A DNA stretch of 64,000 bases from Desulfovibrio inopinatus DSM 10711. GTDB lineage: Bacteria; Desulfobacterota; Desulfovibrionia; Desulfovibrionales; Desulfovibrionaceae. The position numbers and the translations under genes are program-made. Positions within the stretch are counted from its first letter, which is position 1; each line of letters opens with the position of its first letter. Positions 8,196 through 15,605 of this stretch are shown one piece after another. The notes beneath the pieces are model-generated. The model made no database searches and was not told the DNA's origin. It saw only the letters and a list, made by a program, of their open reading frames with translations. The DNA is taken from NCBI RefSeq assembly GCF_000429305.1, contig NZ_AUBP01000020.1, positions 1-64,000 of the forward strand. The letters run 5' to 3'.

Positions 8196-9833
8196 TCAAT
8201 AGACAAGCACGTCTTTGGGAAGCACAAATTCATGCATGGGGCCTGTATGCTCTAGCATTTTCTCCATGAGATAGACGCCTCGCAAAAACATGTTGCGGGC
8301 GAATTTTCGATTGAATTCAAAACGGGTCGAGGTGATGAACGATCGTATGAGCCCCAGAGCGAGGCGAGCTTCGAATGTGCTATCGCCGTGCTCTTGAGCA
8401 AATCGGCGGGCAAAATTCAGAAATGTTTCAATCACGCTCGACAGGCGCAAACGCATTGCACGATCCGTCAGGGGAAGACGGAAATTGGAGACAAGGTAGA
8501 CAGAAATGTCCTGGATATAATCGGAGTCGCAAGATCGGTGGAGATCAATGTAGTGAATGCGTTGCTCACCATGATTGTACACAATATTATTGATATTGAA
8601 ATCTCCGTGAATAAACACCGAAAACGGAGCACACAGCGTCTCTTCCAATTGGGAGACCTGGTCGATCATGCTTTTGACAGAGTTGATTTTGACTCCACTG
8701 AGCCCCATGGACGGCGTCTCAAACAAGGGATGCAGTCGAAAGACATCAGGCAATCGCGAGCGCAATTGCTTCATGGGGTGAGCACAGATCGATTGAGGCT
8801 TCATGGTTTGGGACCACAAGATGCCTACGGTCTGACGAATGATGAAGTGAGCGTTCTCCAGAATATCATCGGTGGCGGAAAGCACAATTTCCTGAAACGT
8901 GCAGCCAGAGAGATATTCGACAAGCATGGATGCCGATTCTCCGTTGACCAGGAATCCTTGAATACGGGGCGGAAGTCCTGGGAGAATGGTTTCCCATGTT
9001 TCGATATTCAGTTTTTCCTGGGTGAGCTTGGCGGCATTCCCTTCTTTGAAAATAACCCCTTGGCTATGGCTCCCGTCTTCCGATCCTTCCACTTTGCCAA
9101 TGCGACAACCTGAACGCGTTCCCCAAATGGATTGAAACTCCCCGCGAGTGATGGGGACGTTCATTCCTTTGCCTTTGAGGGTATCACTGAGGGCTTGATA
9201 TTGGCGTATTTTAAATTTTTCACCGACGGCTGCAAAGAGGACGGCTTCCCCGACATTCTTCAGGGTATCGCCCATGCGTTCGAGATAGCGCAAGATGTTG
9301 TGCGCCGTAATGCAGTCGTTGGGTGATTCGCCTTTTCGCAGGTCATCCATGACCTGGTCGAAGTTTTCTTTGAAAAGTTCATCCAACGTGTATTCGCATC
9401 GGCAAATACGGAACGCGAGACCGATGTTTTGTTTAATCAAGGCATCGACAACGTGATTGAGACCGGCCTGGACTTCATCAAAAAACGCCTGACAATTGTA
9501 TCGTCGTAAGAATCCGATATCAGAGAGATACTGTGTCTGATTAACGATGTTGACAGCATGGTCGGCCATACGTTCAAGGTTGTTGGTAACGATATTGACA
9601 GCGCGAATGAAGTCGGTGGTTCGTTTGTCCGTATACGTGCTGCCATGAACGCGAGAAAAACAACTATTTTCGATAACGCTTTTCAGGTTGTCGATGTAAT
9701 CGTCGCGGGATTCAATTTTCTCTCGTAATGATCGGTCTTGGCGTTCCAACGCGATACGTGTGTTCTCTACTTGCTTGGTCACTTCCATGACCATGAAGCG
9801 AAAGTTTTCTTCAACGGATGTCAGAAATTTCAT
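8196..9833 (-). CDS. PhoU-domain / aminoglycoside-phosphotransferase-like kinase fusion
   Basis: 545 residues in two parts. Residues 1-220 have two PhoU helical repeats: NNLERMADHAVNIVNQ near 85-100 and LRYLERMGDTLKNVGEAV near 183-200. These carry the E-x-x-x-D-x-x-x-N metal-binding pattern of PhoU. Residues about 240-500 resemble the APH/choline-kinase fold, with the catalytic loop HGDFNINNIVY and the following metal motif YIDLHRS. PhoU proteins normally modulate the Pst/PhoR phosphate system, but no pst or pho genes are nearby. A PhoU fused to a small-molecule or protein kinase is unusual. It lies 9 bp after the amphi-Trp gene and 21 bp before the HprK-related gene. The substrate is unknown. 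Confidence 0.75.
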   Translation of the reverse strand: MKFLTSVEENFRFMVMEVTKQVENTRIALERQDRSLREKIESRDDYIDNLKSVIENSCFSRVHGSTYTDKRTTDFIRAVNIVTNNLERMADHAVNIVNQTQYLSDIGFLRRYNCQAFFDEVQAGLNHVVDALIKQNIGLAFRICRCEYTLDELFKENFDQVMDDLRKGESPNDCITAHNILRYLERMGDTLKNVGEAVLFAAVGEKFKIRQYQALSDTLKGKGMNVPITRGEFQSIWGTRSGCRIGKVEGSEDGSHSQGVIFKEGNAAKLTQEKLNIETWETILPGLPPRIQGFLVNGESASMLVEYLSGCTFQEIVLSATDDILENAHFIIRQTVGILWSQTMKPQSICAHPMKQLRSRLPDVFRLHPLFETPSMGLSGVKINSVKSMIDQVSQLEETLCAPFSVFIHGDFNINNIVYNHGEQRIHYIDLHRSCDSDYIQDISVYLVSNFRLPLTDRAMRLRLSSVIETFLNFARRFAQEHGDSTFEARLALGLIRSFITSTRFEFNRKFARNMFLRGVYLMEKMLEHTGPMHEFVLPKDVLVY

Positions 9834-9842
9834 GGTGTTTCG

Positions 9843-10115
9843 TTATCCTTTTATGGAAAGCGAATCATCCGTTAAAGGTTCTTCTTCTGTGCCTTCACGC
9901 CAGCCGAATTTAAGATTGAGCTTCATACGTCCTTCACGGTTTTTTGCTTCTACAACAAATTCGACAAGACCAAGTGGGGACATGATGAGTTCGGCATCCT
10001 TACGGGTAAAAACGATATGTCCGGAATCGAATCCATCGGCCAGTGCCCGGAGATATTCGGCCATATTTTTTCTGTCTTGCAACGACTCGTACTTGAAACG
10101 ATCACCCTTGCTCAT
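9843..10115 (-). CDS. amphi-Trp domain protein
   Basis: 90 residues, one small domain: a charged start, a helix with MAEYLRALADGF, a strand pair around GHIVFTRKDAELIMSPLGLV, and a C-terminal strand ending LNLKFGWRE with the conserved Trp. This matches the amphi-Trp family, a small domain of unknown biochemical role that recurs beside HprK-related and ATP-grasp genes. AAAGGAG lies 8 bases before the ATG. It sits between the PHP gene (20 bp upstream) and the PhoU-kinase fusion (9 bp downstream), which suggests it is a stoichiometric partner or carrier of one of them. Confidence 0.7.
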   Translation of the reverse strand: MSKGDRFKYESLQDRKNMAEYLRALADGFDSGHIVFTRKDAELIMSPLGLVEFVVEAKNREGRMKLNLKFGWREGTEEEPLTDDSLSIKG

Positions 10116-10135
10116 CCAGTGGACTCCTTTGCGGT

Positions 10136-11299
10136 CTATGACAGACGTTCCTTGTATTCTTCGATGGCTCGTTTTCTATTAACCCCGTACATAATGAGAC
10201 TTTTGCGAATGGCTGGATCATCCCAAGCTGGTTGATAACCGATTTCACGAGAGGCTTTTTCCGGCTTTTGCTCTTTGGGGTTCTTTACTTTCTCGCTCAT
10301 GTGGCAGTCATCGCCCATGAAGATGAGCAAAGGACGTTTGACGTGCCAGCCGCGTTCATTTTGTCGGGTCACGACATTGACGAGGAATTCGGTATACCGT
10401 TGGGACTGCGGATTCCAGACTTCGTATCCGTCGACATCGTAGTTTGCCAATAAAATGGGCCAGAATTGTTCGGGGTGGGGAATGACGACACCGGCCCCGA
10501 TGCTTCGAGCTTCTTCAATGACTTGAGATGCTTTGTAGAAATAGGCAAGAGAAAAATGCTCTTTAACAATGTCTTTGACGGCCTTGATGAAGACCTGCGC
10601 ACGATTGATCAACCAGTCGCCATAAAGTTCGCGCATGGCATCAAAATAGTTACGGACAAGTTTATTTTTGATGGCATCTTCGGGAATGTCGGCTTCTTTT
10701 TCCATGAGAATCTGTTTGATTTTCCCGGCCTGGATGCGGACAAACTCAACAAGTTCTTCATTGGTATTTGTTTTTCCGGCAGCGAGCTGACGTCGGTCTT
10801 CAAAAGCCGGGTCGACCAGGCTTTCAAGAAATTCAAAAAGCTGTGAGGAACGGTACAGAAAGGTATGCTTGAGCATAGCCTGAAGTGTGTCGGATTTGAC
10901 AAGGTTCTCTGTTTGGAAATGAAGCAGTAATTGGACTTTCCTGTTGAACCCGCTGGAATAGCAATCCACCTCCACTCCGCTGTATCCGTCATAGTCCAGG
11001 ATAATGTTGTGCTGAGTCGGAATGATAAGGCTATCTTTGGCATTGGGAAACATGTTGGCGATGCGGCGCTTAATGAGGTGCATGGGGACAAATTCAGGAT
11101 GCCAATGCACCGCCAGAACATATTCTTGTCTGGGATAGATCGCCGGAGGATTGACAATGAGTTCTTCTTGTTCCGGTGTAAGTTCGGTCGACGTAATGGT
11201 GGCAAAGGCATCATAGTCCCATTGCTCAAGATCACGTGGGATGTCATCGAGGTTGACTTCAACACATCGACTTGGTTCGTTTTTGGCAAGTACTTCCAT
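10136..11299 (-). CDS. PHP-like metal-dependent phosphoesterase
   Basis: 387 residues from the ATG at 11299, preceded by GGGAG; the TTG at 11311 is less likely. The N-terminal third has VLAVHWHPEFVPM, the centre has GVVIPHPEQFWPIL, and the C-terminal part has FMGDDCHMSEK. These H-x-H, HP and D-x-H positions resemble the metal-binding motifs of the PHP (polymerase and histidinol phosphatase) superfamily. A helical insertion (about 130-260) separates the motifs. The reaction is probably phosphate-ester hydrolysis on an unknown substrate. It is the first gene of the operon with amphi-Trp, PhoU-kinase and HprK-like genes, so the unit pairs at least two putative kinases with a putative phosphatase. 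Confidence 0.65.
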   Translation of the reverse strand: MEVLAKNEPSRCVEVNLDDIPRDLEQWDYDAFATITSTELTPEQEELIVNPPAIYPRQEYVLAVHWHPEFVPMHLIKRRIANMFPNAKDSLIIPTQHNIILDYDGYSGVEVDCYSSGFNRKVQLLLHFQTENLVKSDTLQAMLKHTFLYRSSQLFEFLESLVDPAFEDRRQLAAGKTNTNEELVEFVRIQAGKIKQILMEKEADIPEDAIKNKLVRNYFDAMRELYGDWLINRAQVFIKAVKDIVKEHFSLAYFYKASQVIEEARSIGAGVVIPHPEQFWPILLANYDVDGYEVWNPQSQRYTEFLVNVVTRQNERGWHVKRPLLIFMGDDCHMSEKVKNPKEQKPEKASREIGYQPAWDDPAIRKSLIMYGVNRKRAIEEYKERLS

Positions 11300-11373
11300 G
11301 TCATCTCCCAAACCTTGCTGGTGAAATAAAAATCAGCCGGAAGAGTGTAGAGACGTCAATCCGGCAGGAGAGT

Positions 11374-11419
11374 CTGTAATTACAGAGGGTATTCTACGTT
11401 GTCGTACGAGGAAATGCAA
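11374..11419 (-). promoter_or_regulatory. Candidate promoter and palindromic operator of the PHP-HprK operon
   Basis: On the minus strand TTGCAT (11419-11414) and TAGAAT (11396-11391) are 17 bases apart, a plausible -35/-10 pair. Five bases downstream is a perfect 12-bp palindrome, CTGTAATTACAG (11385-11374), which would overlap the transcription start. A repressor site is the simplest reading. The first start codon is 75 bases further on. Confidence 0.4.
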
Positions 11420-11576
11420 AGTCGGAAGCCATTGAGTGTGGTGTATGGCATCCGAAGAAGCAGGTCTCAAAAAAATCCCTTTATCTTACCATGAGACGGA
11501 TTCTTTTGTGTGACGATTTTGTGGAGATTGGAAGATTTATAATTAAGTAAATAAAATTAATGATATAGGCTTGGTG

Positions 11577-12116
11577 TTAGTCGTTGTCAGCGTCATCAAT
11601 GAGTAATCCCATGATAAGCCCATAGAATGCGTCAGGACGAGAGCTGGCGTCGATGCTTGTATATACCCAACCGAGATGGATATTGCATTGTCGGCAGAGC
11701 GTCGCCTGCCAGGCGAACCCAGGAAACCACGTAAATTCCGTTGTTGTCACACCAACACCGACACACCCTGGGGCTTGAGAAAAAAGACCGATTTCAAACA
11801 TCTGCCCGTGTGGATTGAAAAAGACATGGCGTGATGCTCCAAACAGAGCGATGGCACTGGTACCAAACGTTATGACATGGCCGCACATTCGGCAACGGAG
11901 ACGATGCCCTCCTTCTATGGTGAAGTCGTCTTCCTTTTCTTTCCATAACTTCGTGACGTGTGGTTTTTCATTCGTGTCGAAGAGAATGGTTTCACATTGG
12001 CATCGTTGAAGAATCATCACTTCACCATGCTTTTGCTTGCGGTACGTGCGATGCGAGCCAACCTCGGGAGATTTCCCTTTCGGAAGGGGCGCATAGACAT
12101 GCTTTTCTCGCATCAT
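11577..12116 (-). CDS. CULT-domain protein (bacterial cereblon thalidomide-binding-domain homologue)
   Basis: 179 residues from the ATG at 12116 (a second ATG follows at 12113). The C-terminal half, about residues 75-175, matches the CULT fold of cereblon point by point. It has the zinc CxxC pair CRMC, the FFNPHG turn, the FTWFPGFAW stretch, the second CxxC pair CRQC, then IHLGW and a final FYGL. The three Trp residues are spaced 6 and 14 apart, exactly as W380, W386 and W400 of human cereblon, which form the thalidomide/uridine-binding cage. The position of human H378 is Phe here. The N-terminal 70 residues are charged and unassigned. Bacterial CULT proteins exist as single-domain proteins of unknown function. 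The gene is divergent from the CheB-CheR fusion. Confidence 0.85.
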   Translation of the reverse strand: MMREKHVYAPLPKGKSPEVGSHRTYRKQKHGEVMILQRCQCETILFDTNEKPHVTKLWKEKEDDFTIEGGHRLRCRMCGHVITFGTSAIALFGASRHVFFNPHGQMFEIGLFSQAPGCVGVGVTTTEFTWFPGFAWQATLCRQCNIHLGWVYTSIDASSRPDAFYGLIMGLLIDDADND

Positions 12117-12180
12117 GAAACCTGCTAGTTTTTTTAAAAGCGTTTCATCAGGAAATGCAGACTTTGCACAGGAGTTTACC

Positions 12181-15100
12181 GTGTCTTCCGACTTACAAAG
12201 AGACAACAACGTCAAGCAAAACGATATGGAATCGGCGGCTTTGCTCGCAAGCCAGGATAAAGATATCATTGACCAAAGTATTATGTCGCAAAAGGAGTCT
12301 CCCGAACGCCCCAAATATTATGTTGGCCTTGGAGCCTCGGCTGGAGGACTCGAAGCACTGCAGGCGTTTTTCTCCAATATGCCACCGAATACGGGGATGG
12401 CGTTTGTTGTCGTACAGCATTTGTCCCCGGATTTTAAGAGCCTTATGGTCGAATTGTTGTCGAAGCATACAGAAATGCCTGTTGTTCGTACAACAGATCG
12501 AGTCACGATCAAACCGAATACCATATACCTGATTCCGCCTAAGAAAAACATGGAGGTGTACGGGGGGAATCTATATCTTTCCGAGCAACCGGATCGGCAT
12601 TCGTTAAATCTGCCAATAGACGTGTTTTTCAATTCGCTTGCCGATGATCGAGGCGAGAAGGCTATTGCCGTGGTGCTCTCAGGTACGGGCTCAGATGGAA
12701 CCCGCGGTGTTCGCGCGATCAAAGAGGCCGGTGGGATGGTTTTTGTGCAGGAGAGCGATTCGGCGAAATTCGATGGTATGCCGAAAAGCGCTTTGGCGAC
12801 GGGGGTTGCCGATGTTGTCCTTCCTCCGGAAAAGATGCCTCAGGCTCTTATTACATTTGCCTCGCATCCGTTTGCTTCCAGAAGTCTCCCAGGACAAGAA
12901 ACTTTGAGCCATGAAGAAAATGGTTTGAAACGACTCCTTAACGTGTTGCACAAAGCGACGAAAGTTGATTTTTCACATTATAAGCCAGCCACGGTTGTCC
13001 GACGTATCGAACGACGAATGGGCATTGTCCAATCTCGAAGTTTGGAGGACTATGTCGCACTGATCAGCTCTGATCCAAAAGAACTCTCCATCCTGTTCCG
13101 GGATCTCCTTATTGGAGTAACACGTTTTTTTCGAGATAAAGCGTCCTTTAATATTCTGGCGACTACGATTATTCCCCAAATATATTCGAATGCTTTGGAT
13201 CGGGGCTCGAAGGATATCCGTATCTGGGTGCCTGGTTGTTCAACAGGAGAAGAAGCCTACAGCTTGAGCATGCTGTTTCATCAACACAAGAAGGATATTC
13301 AATCGGATATTGAAGTAAAAATATTTGCTACGGATATCGATCAGAATGCCATCGAGCGGGCCGGGGTGGGGCTTTTCCCGGAGAGTATTGCCGCCGATGT
13401 GGATACCGCTTTTCTTCAGAGCTTTTTTGAAAAAAATGGCGCGTATTATAAAGCGCAACGTTTTATTCGAGAAAGTATTGTTTTTGCAGCGCATAATCTT
13501 ATTAATGATCCTCCATTCACCAAACTGGATTTTATATCCTGCCGTAACCTTCTTATTTATCTCCAGCCCGTATTACAACGTCGTGTGTTGTCTGTTTTTA
13601 ATTATGCTCTTCTGTCTAATGGCTATCTTTTCCTTGGATCGAGTGAAAGTGTTGGAGAATTCAGTGAAGCCTTCACAACGTTTAATCCAAGACATCGCAT
13701 CTATCAACATAACGGGAAGGGGACATTACCACTTCGTGATTCGATTGTTGAACATGGTTCTCAGCCATTCTCTTTTTCCTTTGACACTATCTCTGAACGA
13801 AACGATCGATATGCAGCGTCACGAGTTCTAGAACGTAATGAAGCATACTATCATGCGTTGATTAGCAAAACAGCACTTACCGTGTTTGTCGTTGATGAAA
13901 ATCGACGTTTGCTCCAGTCTTTTGGTGATGCCAAATTATTTTTGGACTTTCCTCCTGGGAATATAAATCTTGATATTTTGACCATGTTACCCAGAGAATT
14001 GTCTTTGGCTGCTTCGTCCGGGTTGCATAAAACAGCAAAAGAACGAAAGCCAGCTCATTATATGAGTATTCGCTGCCGTATCAATGATGTTTTGAACCTT
14101 GTTGATTTGACTGTTGATTTTATGCATGACTCAATAGATGATTCAAATAGATTTCTGATTATTATTGAGCGCAGTCGTGAAGCGACTTCAGATGAATCTA
14201 AAGACGATAGCAATCAAGATCAAAGTCGTTCAGATAAACGTATTGCTGATCTTGAGCAGGAAGTTCAACTTACACGAGAGAACCTTCAGGCAGCTATTGA
14301 AGAATTACAGACATCGAATGAAGAGTTGCAAGCAACAAATGAAGAATTGTTGGCAGCAAATGAAGAACTTCAAAGTACAAATGAAGAGTTACAATCGGTC
14401 AATGAGGAACTGAATACCGTCAATACGGAGTATCAAGAAAAGAATCTTGAATTGACCGCGTTGAATAATGATATCAAAAGTCTCATGGAAAGCACGGAGA
14501 TCGGAGCGATCTTTTTGGATCGCGATTTAAAAATTCGAAAGTTTACTCCGGCCGTGACGCAAGTGATCAAGCTCATTAACCAGGATGCGGGGCGTCCACT
14601 GACAGATTTATCGAGTGTCGTGCTTGGCGATATTGTTACCGACATCGAACAGGTGATGAACACTGGAGAAATGCTTGAACGTAATGTGGATATGGAGCTG
14701 CGGTCCTATATTTTGCGTGTTCTTCCGTTCCGTAACGATCGTGGAAAAATCGAAGGTTCGGTGATTATTCTTATCGACGTCACGAAACGTCGCCGGGCGG
14801 AACAAGCCTTGAAACGGCAATTTGAATTTCTCGAACGTATTCTTGCCAACAGTCCTTCGGCACAAGTTATGGTTGATCAGCAAGGGGCTATTGTGTTTGC
14901 CAATGCCAATGCCTTGAAAATATTCAACCGTTCACGTGAAGCCTTACTTGGTTTGCAGATTGAAGATCTTAAACTTGCCGTCAAAGATATCGATGATGTT
15001 CCTTTGGAGCAGGAGACGTCGCCGTTTACGTTGATCCAAAAAACACGCGATAAAATCGAACGATACATTGTCTCTCTTCCTGGTGAATCCGGTGGAAAAA

Positions 15101-15195
15101 CAGTATACAGTGTTACAGGAAGTCCTCTGTTTGATGCTGTAGGAGAGGTTGACGGTGCTGTTCTTTCCTTTGAAATTATAGCTCATGATGCATAA
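12181..15195 (+). CDS. CheB-CheR-PAS fusion protein
   Basis: 1004 residues from GTG 12181, chosen because AGGAG lies 6 bases upstream; the longer frame from ATG 12115 would overlap the divergent CULT gene start. Domains in order are: CheB methylesterase (about 35-215, Ser in GLGASAGG, His in VVQHLSPDF, Asp in SGTGSDGTRG); CheR methyltransferase (about 235-500, SAM loop WVPGCSTGEEAYSLS, and DFISCRNLLIYL); a PAS-like segment; a coiled coil with NEELQxTNEEL repeats (about 690-760); and two further PAS domains. CheB-CheR-PAS fusions usually feed two-component networks rather than flagellar chemotaxis. No receiver domain precedes CheB. The four signalling genes downstream are spaced tightly enough to form one operon. 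Confidence 0.9.
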   Translation: MSSDLQRDNNVKQNDMESAALLASQDKDIIDQSIMSQKESPERPKYYVGLGASAGGLEALQAFFSNMPPNTGMAFVVVQHLSPDFKSLMVELLSKHTEMPVVRTTDRVTIKPNTIYLIPPKKNMEVYGGNLYLSEQPDRHSLNLPIDVFFNSLADDRGEKAIAVVLSGTGSDGTRGVRAIKEAGGMVFVQESDSAKFDGMPKSALATGVADVVLPPEKMPQALITFASHPFASRSLPGQETLSHEENGLKRLLNVLHKATKVDFSHYKPATVVRRIERRMGIVQSRSLEDYVALISSDPKELSILFRDLLIGVTRFFRDKASFNILATTIIPQIYSNALDRGSKDIRIWVPGCSTGEEAYSLSMLFHQHKKDIQSDIEVKIFATDIDQNAIERAGVGLFPESIAADVDTAFLQSFFEKNGAYYKAQRFIRESIVFAAHNLINDPPFTKLDFISCRNLLIYLQPVLQRRVLSVFNYALLSNGYLFLGSSESVGEFSEAFTTFNPRHRIYQHNGKGTLPLRDSIVEHGSQPFSFSFDTISERNDRYAASRVLERNEAYYHALISKTALTVFVVDENRRLLQSFGDAKLFLDFPPGNINLDILTMLPRELSLAASSGLHKTAKERKPAHYMSIRCRINDVLNLVDLTVDFMHDSIDDSNRFLIIIERSREATSDESKDDSNQDQSRSDKRIADLEQEVQLTRENLQAAIEELQTSNEELQATNEELLAANEELQSTNEELQSVNEELNTVNTEYQEKNLELTALNNDIKSLMESTEIGAIFLDRDLKIRKFTPAVTQVIKLINQDAGRPLTDLSSVVLGDIVTDIEQVMNTGEMLERNVDMELRSYILRVLPFRNDRGKIEGSVIILIDVTKRRRAEQALKRQFEFLERILANSPSAQVMVDQQGAIVFANANALKIFNRSREALLGLQIEDLKLAVKDIDDVPLEQETSPFTLIQKTRDKIERYIVSLPGESGGKTVYSVTGSPLFDAVGEVDGAVLSFEIIAHDA

Positions 15196-15206
15196 GGGAT
15201 CGTATC

Positions 15207-15605
15207 ATGGATGTCCCCACAGTATTGATAATTGATGACGACGAAACCAACCGGAAACTCATTTCACGTCTCTTGGTGCGCAATGGTTTCGAGGTGCAAA
15301 CAGCATCTTCAGGACAAGGCGGTCTTGAGATTTTGGCGAACGTCCCTGTTTCCGTCGTTTTGCTTGATATCGTGATGCCCAAAGAGCACGGGCTCGATAT
15401 TTTGCAGCGTATCAAAGACAACCCTGCTTTACGTCATATTCCAGTTGTTATGCTTTCCATTGTCGAACATGAAAAGACACGAAATCAGGCTTTTGCTCTC
15501 GGCGCATGCCGATTCATGGAGAAACCCTACAATCTGCGTGAAATCTTATCGGTTTTACGTGAAGTCCTCGACGAACATCCTTGTCGAGGCACCTCATCTG
15601 CATGA
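15207..15605 (+). CDS. Single-domain response regulator
   Basis: 132 residues, a CheY-like receiver alone. The acidic pocket is IIDDDE, the phosphoacceptor Asp is in VVLLDIVMP, and the conserved Lys is in MEKPY; the switch Thr/Ser position is MLS. There is no output domain, so it probably relays phosphate or acts by protein contact. It starts 11 bp after the CheB-CheR fusion, and its stop TGA overlaps the ATG of the next kinase (ATGA at 15602-15605), so the two are translationally coupled. Confidence 0.9.
   Translation: MDVPTVLIIDDDETNRKLISRLLVRNGFEVQTASSGQGGLEILANVPVSVVLLDIVMPKEHGLDILQRIKDNPALRHIPVVMLSIVEHEKTRNQAFALGACRFMEKPYNLREILSVLREVLDEHPCRGTSSA

Noticed and set aside
12115-12180. Upstream ATG as start of the CheB-CheR gene
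   Set aside because: It would overlap the divergent CULT start and has no ribosome site, whereas GTG 12181 has AGGAG at proper spacing.
14270-14460. NEELQ-type repeats in the CheB-CheR fusion as a separate repeat element
   Set aside because: They are the coiled-coil linker common to CheB-CheR-PAS proteins, not an independent DNA repeat.
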